Part shown: positions 31,401-42,424 of the stretch, piece by piece
Position numbering within the stretch: position 1 is the stretch's first letter
Layout: each line of letters begins with the position of its first letter
Source of the DNA: Owenia fusiformis
Taxonomy: Eukaryota > Annelida > Polychaeta > Sabellida > Oweniidae
DNA length: 64,000 bases
Assembly: GCA_903813345.2 (NCBI GenBank)
Contig: CAIIXF020000007.1
Span: forward strand, 1,805,730 to 1,869,729
Direction: 5' to 3'
Translations under genes and position numbers: made by a program
Notes under the pieces: model-generated
The model's database searches: none
Told to the model about the DNA's origin: nothing
Seen by the model: the letters and a program-made list of their open reading frames with translations, nothing else

Positions 31401-33494
31401 TATTTCAACCCTTCTATCGCATAGAATCAATGGAACTTACCACTCCTGATATTTTTTCATTTTTCATCGTGTTTCCGATAGCGATATACAACCTCAACGC
31501 TGATTGGTTGATACGGATCCCAAAATGAAACAAAATAAGACAACATCACTGATTGGACTTTACTCGCTTTAGCGAAACAGAATATCTTGCCGAAAAAATG
31601 TCGCCTGCACGATAACATGTTTCATCTACGAATACGCTATAATTTGTTTCCCCCCAATTGATTATACTACCTTTATTAGGATTAGATGATTCATTCTCCT
31701 GTTTTCAATGAAAACATGCGGATTTTGGTCTGAAAAACCACAAATTGTTCTCAGACGACTCTTGAACATAAAAAATGGTTGTTTCGTTCAGTGCAAAAAG
31801 GCGAGAAATAACCGGGGATTCGTTATAAGACATGAGTAGAATTTGAGGAGCAATTTGCCACCTGATAATGTTTTCTTGGAGCATTTTTGTTGCTACCTGA
31901 ATATGGGAATTTGCTCCTTGTTTTGGGAGAAGGTAGCAAATCCTTGCTACTGGCAAAAAAGGTTAAGGTCAGACCCTGATTAATCATTTTTATTTCAAGT
32001 TCATATATTATAACATTTAATATTATACAATGAAAATTCAACAAGGTTTTAATTTTAATATTACATGACTAACCATCTTGAAACTTGGTCAGATGTTCCC
32101 CAAATATTACTGAGATCATATCTCATAAGTAAAGTTTCTACTATTTGATTGGTTTATTTCATGGTTATTATAGTAACCCAATATGATGTTAACTGGGGCA
32201 AAAACTTTGCGAAAGGAATAAAACTCTTCTCGGCTTGATTAACCTAAATGAACATTTTACATTTTTTTACTGGGATAACGCCAAAGCACACAAGGTCATC
32301 CTGACAACCAGTACAGTGCATGCCCCATATTCCCCTAATTTTGCCGGAGTGACATTTAATCACATGGTGAACTTAAATGGAACCTACATGACCTAAGTGG
32401 AATTACTTTTCAAACTTCAGATGATTTAAGAAAATGAATAATCACTCTCTGGGATGAACTAGTACATCGTGGATTTAAGCAATTATGATCAAGGAAAGGG
32501 TTGTAGAGCTATTAGATAATCAGCAGGAATATTATCATATCATGTACCTGTTCAGTAACAACCAATGGGGAATCCAATATTGAAGCTGCAGAAACCTGAA
32601 AATAAAACACTTAAATTGGCAATAAGAACATAAGATGCAACTGTTCAAAAATATTAGGGAAGCAGGCCATGCTAGAAAGTGTGCTAAATTTACACCCTGG
32701 AGGGAATCTACCATGAGACAATGAGATCCTAATTTTGACACAGGATGTGTGAGGATATATCATATTTGACCAGCCTGAGTAAGTTTGAAATTTCAAACTG
32801 AAAAGCCTACATTTTTATGGGGGCTGAGGTGAACCTGTTCAATGCTATGTTATAATGTACTACCCTCTTATATTAAAGTAAATCATTGATCACTGGTAGC
32901 GGCAGGGTATGTTGTCATTGTAAATGAAAGTTGCAAGTTCACTGGTCAGTATCAAGCGAAGATAACGGCCGTCACCTTCGCATCAATGATGGCGAACGGG
33001 AAGTGTCTATTTCAATATTTTTAGTTTTCATCAAATTAAACTATTTAATAGTTGACGTAATGCTTTTATTTGAACTAAATCCGACTTATTGAACAAGGAA
33101 ACTCTGGGGTATGATCATTTGTTCATATATCACGCGTGGCCCCCCCCCTATTTAACGATATCTTCCGCCGCCAAGGGAAGGTCCACAATTAGAAGAAAGC
33201 ACAGGTGCTCCCTGTGGAAGGAAGGTGGTGGTCAACATTTGTAAGTCACTCATGGTAGGTGTTCCCAATAGTTGAAAACATTGTTCAATTTTTTTTCCCT
33301 TTCTTCAATTAGCCTAAAATGCTTAATTTACGTCAAGAAATAGAACTCACCAGTCTCTTCGACACCAGAACAATGTCATCAAAGTATTTAATAACAGGTC
33401 TGAACTTTTCCTGAATGTCACAACAGAAAAATGACGTTTTATCTAAAATCAAATTTCCAACGACCCGCTTTGGAACGACCGCCATTTTGTCCAT
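28435..33494 (-). CDS. ISOC2: isochorismatase domain-containing protein 2-like (5 exons, 205 aa)
   Basis: Exons: 33494-33351, 32595-32548, 31156-30995, 30392-30276, 28581-28435; total 618 nt, the same protein length as human ISOC2. The reading opens [10 protein letters not shown], then [51 protein letters not shown] and [10 protein letters not shown]. The cysteine-hydrolase triad Asp (CCDIQ), Lys (YPKG) and Cys (AHVC) is present. Family members are small cytosolic/mitochondrial hydrolase-fold proteins with ill-defined substrates. Start chosen at 33494; the second Met is 3 codons later. ISOC1 is less likely because its N-terminal extension is absent. A minus-strand AATAAA at 28231-28236 could end the transcript. 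Confidence 0.93.
28723..29767. mobile_element. 1,045-bp inverted-repeat element with CGTAC/GGGCCTCG repeats, inserted in a minisatellite
   Basis: GCAAATTACAT near the left end is inverted as ATGTAATTTGC near the right end, followed by related CGTACAAGC/GCTTGTATG blocks. A possible 5-base target duplication is GATAT (28718-28722 and 29768-29772). The interior is built from degenerate words such as CTCGTACGGGCCTCG and CGTAATTGCTCG. It splits the 24-bp array of ISOC2 intron 4. Superfamily unknown. Confidence 0.6.
29773..30235. repeat. 24-bp minisatellite (about 19 units) in ISOC2 intron 4
   Basis: The unit caactcttgcaaccatgatacaga repeats with drift; a shorter part of the same array lies at 28600-28720 on the far side of the inserted element. 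Because 24 is a multiple of 3, long spurious frames (NSCNHDTD repeats) appear. These are not treated as genes. Confidence 0.85.
31280..31978. mobile_element. 699-bp hAT-like non-autonomous element
   Basis: The left end CAGGGTTCGATCTTAGCGG is inverted as GGTTAAGGTCAGACCCTG at the right, followed inward by mirrored 'ggtagcaaggagcaaatttgctac'-type words. ATTAA flanks both sides (31275-31279 and 31979-31983). A CAGGG terminus is typical of hAT, but the usual 8-base duplication is not clear. It lies in ISOC2 intron 2. Confidence 0.65.
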
Positions 33495-35164
33495 GTCACA
33501 TGATCTTCTGCCGAGACTAATTTTCTTATTTCACGTTCAAAAAGCAAATAAAGTTTGTTTTTCTGGTTTTATGATATCTGTGTTATACATTTAATATGAA
33601 AACTTACCACCAGCTTGCCCTCTTTAGTGTAAATTATCTTAAACTTAAGATTATAAGTTTACTCTCGCAAATTATCGCGAGACCAGTAAATAGATGTCTG
33701 CATTCATACTGTGACCAAACCCCGGGGCAAACTCATTGCAAAACTGTGCCCTCTGAGACAATATTGAATTAAAAGGTGCTTAATTGCCCTTTGCATATTA
33801 CCAAAATGGAAATCCCTTGTTGCAGCCCTCTTTATCTCGATCATCTTTGTTCAAAACGCCATTTCTTTCAACAGGCTCATCTTTCAAGAGATCAACTGGA
33901 GGTGGACATATGTTACCTTGGCTAGAGACTTGAGTAAGACATGTATAGTGGGTCTTATTTCAAGAAGCGTTTACAGAATGGGACTACAGTATATTGTTTG
34001 TCAGTTTGGAACCGGTGCTTTCAGAATTGAGCATTTATACTGCCCTGATGGCAGTATGTAACCTCAGTATGTTTGGTCCATCTAATCAAGGGAACACAAT
34101 CATGTGCATCAGTGCGAGACAGTAATCCTTCTATGATCCCACTGACATCCTGTCAAAACACTCTTGATAATTCCCCATTTCAATTAGCGCATTTACAGAA
34201 CAACATTTTATTTCATCATTTTATGTACTTTATTATTCACTTTCTTGCATGGTTCTACAATTCTAATATTCTATATTTATTGCATTTTCATTTCCATATT
34301 GTATTTTCCTTTTTTTAGCAAAATATGTTCTAATTCTTTGAACAAATGTACCAGGGAAATATAACTGAGTCCCTTACAAACATTATACTTATGATGCTAC
34401 AATTATCATTATTGTCCACAATGGATGGAACATCCAAAAATAACTGTTGCCAATTTTTGCAGGTCAGTACAAGTATAACTTTATATTACATTGATTAAAT
34501 CAATATTTCTAATGGAGCAAATACTAGATTTCGCAAGTATTCAAAATATGTTCATGTACATGCACATCTAAAATTAAGCTTTTTTCATTTTATAATAACA
34601 TAATGCGTAAATTGAATAATACATGTAATCAGGTAATGTGCTTATTTGCTTAATCTACGTTTTATTTTAAAGCCTAAATAACAACACTTTTTTATGTACA
34701 CTACAAGTATTTTGAAATAAAATATACACTTTATAAGCAAAAAAATTACCAAAATAAATATACAGTCAGTCTTTGTACAGAATTATGCTTTCTGCTTGCT
34801 AACAACATATGTTTAATGAACTGTATGCACATTTAAAAGTATACACTCTTATAGCAAGGGCTCCATTGAAAGTTTATGCCACTTTGGATAATTAAATGTT
34901 ATCAAGATCTGGTGGTGTATTTTACGATTTGTATTATACTTATATAAAACTTTCAAGGTTACATGCATCTTTAATGTCTTATAACACAGCTTATTGTTAT
35001 TCCTAACCTATTTGATAGGCCTATAGAATAACATTTAACCTTCACATAATAAATAAAAAAATTTATACATGAATAATAAAAAATACATGGGGCCCTTTTT
35101 TCAAACAGCCTCCTGGCAACTGCTATAATTCTGGCAACTGCCATCTTAGGATTGTTTGCAACTA
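33495..35164. other. intergenic, no gene seen
   Basis: AT-rich DNA between the ISOC2 start and the next repeat. Short open frames (for example 34073-34318) show no recognisable domain, splice support or family similarity. Confidence 0.6.
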
Positions 35165-35555
35165 CTGTACTCCTGGTTAATTTCGTGAGTTTTAATTTCC
35201 CAAATTTAAGAAAACACAATTTCGCGGCTACTAGATCATGAGATTTCACTAAGTACACCTACTACTATAATGTCATTTTGGTCAACGGCACGCTGACCTT
35301 AACCTTTGTAACATCATCATTTTTATGTTTATTTGATCTAATAAGCCACTGTAACAGACATTGTGACTAAGTATCCCATTAATCGCCTAAAAAAGCTTGA
35401 CTAACAGCATCTGAGTAGAGTAGAGTACCAGGTAATAAAAATTTTACAAATCCGCAGGGATTTAATTGACAATTTTGCAAAGATTAATTTTCGCGATTTT
35501 ACCACAATCGCGAAAAGCGTGAAACTAAATCGCACAAAAATTACCGGGAGTACAG
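35165..35555. mobile_element. 391-bp TA-flanked MITE
   Basis: CTGTACTCCTGGTTAATTT at the left is inverted as AAAAATTACCGGGAGTACAG at the right, each next to TA. The interior contains TTTCGCGATT / AATCGCGAAA words in both orientations. Mariner-like by target site (inference). Confidence 0.7.
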
Positions 35556-35917
35556 TATTATAAGTTTTAGTCACTGCCTTACTCATAGTCCCATGTTATA
35601 AGTATCACTATACCAAAGTTTCTCGCAAATAGGACCATGGGCTTATATTTGAAAGAGGGGTGTATGAAAAAGTATTTTCCCTTTTTATAAAGGCCCATGG
35701 AAGTTTATTTCCAAGACTTCTCAATCAACAACCAGTAGGTGAAAACATTTGAGAAAAGGATCGAAATCGCTAACAATGAAAACAAGGCACAGACGTGAAC
35801 AATATCGTACCTAAAACACAGCATTGTGGTCTTGTTGACCAAGAAAGCAAGATGGCCACAGAAAAGTTAATCAGCTCTAGAACTTATCACTGTGTAACAT
35901 ATGTAAAAATTTGAACG

Positions 35918-36760
35918 GTTTGGCTGGAAACCTGTAGACAAGCCTCGATAGACAAGATTTTAGGACGGAAAATCTAAAATGGCAGCCTTAAAATTTACCC
36001 AGAATGCCCAAAAACTAATCAGTTCTTGACGTTGATATGTAGAAACATCCCTGAAAATTTCAGATGAATCCCTCAAATGGTTTGGCTGGAAACCTGTAGA
36101 CAAGTCTTGAAAGTGAAGATTTTAGGACGGAAAATCCAAAATGGCCACCTTAAAATTTACCCAGAATGCCCAAAAACCAATCAGTTCTTGACGTTGATAT
36201 GTAGAAACATCCCTGAAAATTTCAGATGAATCCCTCAAATGGTTTGGCTGAAAATCTGTAAACAAGTCTTGAAAGTGAAGATTTTAGGACAGAAAATCCA
36301 AAATGGCCACCTTAAAATTTAACCAGAATGCCCAAAAACTAATCAGTTCTTGACGTTGATATGTAGAAACATCCCTGAAAATTTCAGATGAATCCCTCAA
36401 AAGGTTTGGCTGGAAACCTGTAGACAAGTCTTAAAGGTAAAGATTTTAGGAAGGAAAATCCAAAATGGCCACCATAAAATTTACCCAGAATGCCCAAAAA
36501 CTAATCAGTTCTTGACGTTGATATGTAGAAACATCCCTGAAAATTTCAGATGAATCCCTTAGATGGTTTGGCTGAAAACCTGTAGACAAGTCTTGAAAGT
36601 GAAGATTTTAGGACGGAAAATCCAAAATGGCCACCTTAAAATTTACCCAGAATGCCCAAAAACTAATCAGTTCTTGACTTTGATATGTAGAAACATCCCT
36701 GAAAATTTCAGATGAATCCCTCAAATGGTTTGGCTGGAAACCTGTAGACAAGCTGAAAAG
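35918..36760. repeat. 162-bp tandem satellite, about five copies
   Basis: The landmark ggtttggctg falls at 35918, 36079, 36241, 36403, 36565 and 36727, giving a 161-162 base period. Units are highly similar ('ttcttgacgttgatatgtag', 'aatttcagatgaatccctca', 'aaaatggccaccttaaaatt'). The array ends abruptly in a cgccgcccgcccgcc run near 36766. Confidence 0.92.
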
Positions 36761-36999
36761 TGAGACGCCGCCCGCCCGCCAAGCTGACTACAATATTGTA
36801 CCTCTTGTTCGGTATTAAAAAACAGTGCGGCGAAAAAACAAAAGTGGCAAACAGAACAGAAAATTGGGGTAAACTTGACATGATGTAGCAAAAATACGAG
36901 AAAAGGTCCCATATTGGTCAACGGTAATGCCTGTGCTCATGATACTATTATGTGAGTATGAAGGCCATGTGTCAACTTTACTAGCGATAATATTCCTCG

Positions 37000-37160
37000 A
37001 AATAAATGCCCACTGGCTTGGAAAAGCTATTTCTACTTCTTAATAAACGCCCATCCACCTTGGAAAAATGTTTTTGCCCTCTTAATAAAGGCCAATGGGC
37101 CCATTTAGGTATTTCAAACAAACACCCTGTGCAAAATAAACACCCAATGGGCATATTCAA
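37000..37160. repeat. degenerate 'taataaacgcccattggg' repeats
   Basis: Four loosely related words (aataaatgcccactgg, aataaacgcccatcc, aataaaggccaatggg, aataaacacccaatggg) in ~160 bases. They resemble the interior of the MITE at 38889-39366. No gene. Confidence 0.5.
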
Positions 37161-37449
37161 GAGAAACTCTGGTACAAGATTTGTCGCACCTGGCAAACTG
37201 GACAAGTCACTACATCACCCTTGTTTATATGAAGATGTCCCTGCATGGTGCACTCCTGCAAACAAATGAATTTAAAGTAAAAGCTTTAAATTCATTTCCA
37301 AAATGAGAAAATATGCTAACTATGCTATTTTCACCATTGGCTCATCAACACAGAAAGGGTGAGTACTTAGTCTAATCATTGACCCATGTATAGTGAGTAC
37401 TAATCATGTACATATCTACATATGGTGAGTATGAACTAACCATATGGTA

Positions 37450-40400
37450 CTAACCATGCATATCGTCATACAGTTCCTGTCCAATTTTCACAAATATCGC
37501 TTTTTCCTCTGGATTCATTGTTTTTATATGAGCATCAGTGACTTCATGGAATGGCATCCTGACACCATTAACATTCACCATCACCTGTTCATCTTCATCA
37601 TCACTTGCTATTTGTCTATTGTCATTTATGTCTGAAAATGTAGGCAGAAGTAAGATACATGTTGGTATATTACATGTTGTCTAATGTTCTTGCCATTATA
37701 ATGGTAGTTTCCATCCTATTTGACTTTTCGTTTTCAGGGCACTTTCATTGTCACATTTATGTGTTAAAATCTCATTTCTTAATATGAAGAAATTTAATGT
37801 CTAAACTTTTGGTCTGACTAGATATAGATATGACCTTGACCTTCCGTGACTTCAGAATGCAGACCACCAAAAATTCTTAAAGATAAAGATGACTTTGACA
37901 TAAGTTGTTTAGGCCATCATGATCATGAATCAACAGTTACACGAAACCAGTCCAGCTCTAGTACCAAACCAGTTCATAATCACAAACACAGTCGAGTGTC
38001 TAAACTTGTATTTGCAAATGCAACTAACGCCTTTCGGCTACCGGATTAACCTATTATTTTATGGGTTATTCATTTAAATATGAATAGTACCTGCCACTAT
38101 TCCATTCAAATTTAAATGAGTTGATCATGAAATAGTAGGTTAATCCAGTAGCCGACAGGTGTAAGTTGCATTCACGAATACAAGGTAAGTAACAGATTCA
38201 AAAACAAATACAAGAAGAGGATGTACTCACTTGGATCTGCCCAGGCATTGGCTGCATTTTCAGGTTGGGCAGGGGGTACTGGGGGACCTGGAATATCCAT
38301 CTCTTCTTCACTGGTGTCACTCTCTCTGTCACTAGCAGCTGCTGCAGGGAGACTGCAAAACATGTTATGTGACAAGATCAATATACTGATGTTTTTTATC
38401 TTTAAATTTAAATTATGTAGACTAGAGCCTAGCTAATATGTTACTTTATAATTTATCAATTTCTTTCAATTGAAAATTATGTTTGATTTGAAAAGTGAGA
38501 CTTGAAATCATGAACAACAGACAACGCTTATGTTAGAGAGACCATGATAAGAAATGATGAATCGGCAAACAGCTTAATAAACGCTGGTTTTCTAACAGCT
38601 CCATACTAACTAAAAGAACTAAATTATGATAAGCGTATGGTTTTAACAATGAGAACTACTTACTCAGGTGCAGTGGGTATAGGAACGTTAGAACTTTTCT
38701 TCTCATGAGCAAGCAATGTGCGCATGATGTCATCGTCTGTGTGTTCTATTGGGGCTGGCGCTGATTCTGATATATCCATACTAGATGCTCCCGCAGACTA
38801 CAAGTCAACAAGTAATAAATATAATGTAAACAACAGCAGGGGAATAGATAAGTATGAGACGACTTGTCAAAATTTTATAGAAAGAGTACCGGATTTTCTC
38901 GCATATACGCCCCCCTAAATTTAGGCCCATGGGCCAAAAATCGAATGTAGTACGCTTATACGCTCATGGGCCTAAAAAAATGACTATTTATTGATTTTTT
39001 CAATAAATTTTGTCACTGGCAGATCGTTCTGTCGTTACTTAGTTTCAACATTAAGTTCAACGCTGTGCCGTAAGTGGCAGTGGTGGATCGTTCTGTTGTT
39101 ACTTTGTTTCAACATTAAGTCCAAGGTTGTAGGTGACATTTCCTTTATAATTCTTACAAAACATGCGGTAGGACTACAACAGTAGGTACGGTAGTCTTTG
39201 AGGAACCATTGTATTCATCAGCTCTTCTCACCTTTACGCCCACTGGGCCAAAAATCGAAAGTAGTACACTTATACGCCCATGGGCGAAAAATAAGAGGTA
39301 AAATAACAGACGAAATTACCCCTTCTTTCAGTTATACGCCCAGGGCTTATATGCGAGAAAATCCGGTAAGGGAAATATGTGCAAATGTTGATAACTGTGA
39401 CAATTAATTGTATTTGTGTTTTAATGCTCTCTCCAAAAAGACTTAAATCACCAATAGAGCCCATTATCTGAAAAATGTATTTCTATGTTGTATATACATG
39501 AAGTTAAACAGCATTACAAATATTGTAGCAATGTGTATGAACCATAAGATATACCATTGACATTATTTCCTTTTAATATCACAGTGACAATTTACCTTGA
39601 TTGGTTCTGGTTCTGGCCCAGAGATGGTGCTCTCAGTCATCCAGATTGGTCGTTCTTTCTGTGTCTGAGGCACAACTGATTCTGTCTCTGCATTCACACT
39701 GATCTGTACCTCACTGGCACCAAACTTAACCCCCTTTGATGCTTCACCACTCCACAATTCTTTGTTTTCTTTACTAGACTTGGAACCATGAGCCCTTTGA
39801 AAATAAAAATATATTTCTTATTCACTCCTAGTGACTACAGAGTGGGAAAAGGCATATGGTTTCTAGACAGCCAATGGAAAAAGTCTTAAATATTTAAAAA
39901 TCATCATATTGTCAAAGTTTTTTCAAGTACAAGACAAATTACCTATTATTTTTACTTTATTTCAACATCCAACACATTTATATAAATTTTAGTACTCTAT
40001 CAAGTAAAATGGAACTGAAACTGATACTGTTACTTCAATCATTAAGAACACTGGTTTGTGATGAAAAACAGTACTTTATCTTCTTCAATATAGGAAATGA
40101 TTTTAAACTTTTATTACTTTTGTAAAAATATTGATGATGATAAATTGTTTAAACTGGGTACACAAATCTTAAATAAAAAGTAAATGCCATTCGAGTTAAT
40201 AAATAACAAATTCTATGTTGGTATCAACACATTAAATTCTGAAGTACTTTAAGCCTTTGAACATTGCAGTGTATTGAACATTCAGAATGTATTTCAACAT
40301 ACTAGTATAACTGAATTCAACCAGTCTTTCATATGAGCTATTCACTATACTACATCATACTTCCTTTTTGTTTTGTTTTCTTTTGAAATTTATATTTCGC

Positions 40401-41911
40401 TATTTTAAATCTTAGTAAAGGGCTGCCCAAGTAAAAATTAAATTAAATTATTTGAAAAAAACACACATGGGGAAGGGGAGGGTTATAATTAGCAATCAAA
40501 CCTTTTTGTAAAGTACACTTTGTGACTTAGGACTCGTGATTATTCTGGAAACTAGGCAAAAGTGTCGCTTTTTAGACTAATGCATTGTACTAAATAAATA
40601 TATTTATAAATAGGGGGACTGCCACAATGTTTGCAGAAAAAATTAGACACATTATTTCATAAAGTTTTCAATGTTCAAATGAATTTCTGAATTATTACCA
40701 GTGCCACAAAAAAGCAAATACAACACTAAAGTAATGGACAATGAACAACTGACACATAATACAATTGAGAAATAATAAAATTAAAATATATAAAAGCACC
40801 TTCGTGTAAGATAAGACACATCGCTTGGCTCTGGCTCCAGTATGCTTGGTGCTAATCTTATATCCTCAACATTCCGTAACAGGAAATAAAGAGGCTCGAT
40901 CTGTGCATTGAATTTACTCAGTAATGACCTGGTATCTTCCATTGGTAAGCTGCTTGCTTCTTCTATGACCTCCATCTTACAGAAACTACACTGTAAATAC
41001 AGAAAATAAACACCATAGAACTATTGATATGATATATGGTTGTAAAAGTTTCATTTTCCTCCATCTATGATATTGGTCCCCCTGTAGCAAAATGTCACCA
41101 CCTGCCATTTGTTACAGATACCAAACACGGACCACTGAACACCAACTGCCAAACACCATCAATAAAAGTTGGAGACTATAACAATATGTCAACACTTGTA
41201 GAGACCATGGATTTAGTTTTGTAAAAATGATGCAAGTTCCTTCAACGAAATGTTGTTGCGCTTTAGTGGCACAGTATGAATACTTCTTCTGGGAAATAGC
41301 AATTGCAAATGTATCACTCAAATCTTTCATCAAACCAGTCTCTCCATATGGAATCCCATTAAAAAAAGAGCAAGGTGAGAAAATAACCAAGCATTTGTGT
41401 ACACAGAAATATGTAAAAATCATACCAGGAACATTTGTGATACTGGACAGAATAACTGATTCACATCCAGATCTGTGAATGGTTTCTCACAAGCCGTACA
41501 ACGAAATGACGCTCGACTTGTTGCATCCCTTTCCTCCGTCTCACATCTCCGTCGTATGTGATCCAATTTATATTTACACACATTCACCAACATCTTATAA
41601 TCAATGAAGAAGTAGTTATGTCGGGTAGTCCTACCCTGAGTGTCAGTTTCAACTCGTACTCGCACTTTTAAAAGTTTATCTTGTTTCATGGCATTTGCAC
41701 ATATTCTCAACTGTTTTCTATCCAGCTTGATTAGCTCAACTAAATCTTCTTCTTTCATACAAGGGTTCCGCACCAACATGTCAATAATAAGACCAAATTC
41801 AGGCCCATAAAATTTTCTTGATACAAATTTGACAAGTTTTTTAAGCATTTCTGGCACTTCAGTTACAACATCTGAATCCTGGTAACCTTTTCCTCCACTG
41901 GTAGATGCCAT
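37450..41911 (-). CDS. GTF2E1: general transcription factor IIE subunit 1 (TFIIE alpha; 6 exons, 437 aa)
   Basis: Exons: 41911-41426, 40990-40800, 39794-39596, 38797-38664, 38352-38231, 37631-37450; total 1,314 nt, close to the 439 residues of human TFIIE alpha. The N-terminal winged helix starts [18 protein letters not shown]. The zinc ribbon is [10 protein letters not shown], then MFL|CSFC, split by intron 1. Then come [20 protein letters not shown] (helical), [11 protein letters not shown], a [14 protein letters not shown] acidic stretch, and a C-terminal domain ending [12 protein letters not shown]. It works in the nucleus, recruiting and stimulating TFIIH at RNA polymerase II promoters. 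The exon 2 donor is GTGCTT, weaker than the others. Confidence 0.96.
38009..38185. mobile_element. ~177-bp MITE-like palindrome next to GTF2E1 exon 5
   Basis: Left ttgtatttgcaaatgcaact and cggctaccggattaaccta are mirrored on the right as taggttaatccagtagccg and gcattcacgaatacaa. Nearly the whole length pairs with itself except ~40 bases. The end lies about 45 bases below the 5' splice site of exon 5 (38231). No coding. Confidence 0.7.
38889..39366. mobile_element. 478-bp TA-flanked MITE in GTF2E1 intron 3
   Basis: CCGGATTTTCTCGCATATACG at the left is inverted as ATATGCGAGAAAATCCGG at the right, each next to TA. Inside are a mirrored/duplicated 'gggccaaaaatcgaa-gtagtac' block and a ~45-base direct duplication (39016-39062, 39080-39124) containing 'gatcgttctgt' and 'gtttcaacattaagt'. 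Tc1/mariner-type by target site (inference). Confidence 0.8.
41091..41211 (+). repeat. dispersed ~130-bp repeat, copy B
   Basis: Same order of words as copies A and C: atgtcaccacctgccatttg at the start, ccaaacacc-type words, and ggagactataacaatatgtc at the end. It lies in GTF2E1 intron 1. Confidence 0.65.
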
Positions 41912-42055
41912 CTTGTGTTTATCTGTGCTGAAATAAGAGTAAATAATATCTATAAACAGGTTATCACCCTTAAAACAGCTGCCTCCACCATCGATCTCAG
42001 AAATGATCAATCATAAGAGTTTGAATTAGATATCATTGTAGGGCTGGCACGGAAC

Positions 42056-42165
42056 AGAACAGAATTCGGAACGGAATGGAATACGGAATGGAATGGAATT
42101 CAGAACGGAATGGAATTCAGAACTTGGCTTCTGAATTCGGAACTTTCGGAATTTCGGACCTTATT
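42056..42165 (+). repeat. GGAATGGAAT-type simple repeat
   Basis: Degenerate runs of 'ggaacggaatggaattcag' with a 5-base periodic core, upstream of GTF2E1. The stretch 41912-42424 contains nothing else recognisable. Confidence 0.6.
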
Positions 42166-42424
42166 TATAAAATAGTTCCTACTTCTCCCCTTAAGTTCTC
42201 ATTTTTGTTACCATTGGAACAGCAGTGTACAACTATATATATATTACATTTAAGTTTATTAAATACAAACACTAACAGTATCTAACTGCCAGAACAAGTG
42301 GCATAAATGTTCAAAACTAATGGCAAAATGTTAATGTCCTTGCCTTGTTCTTTAAGGAAAATAAAAATTTCGAAATTATCGGAATATGAGAAGGAAGGAA
42401 GGTAGTATTATGAGCTTGTGTATA

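Noticed and set aside
41227-41478. Plus-strand frame of 83 codons
   Set aside because: Overlaps the end of GTF2E1 exon 1 on the other strand and runs into its intron; no recognisable domain.
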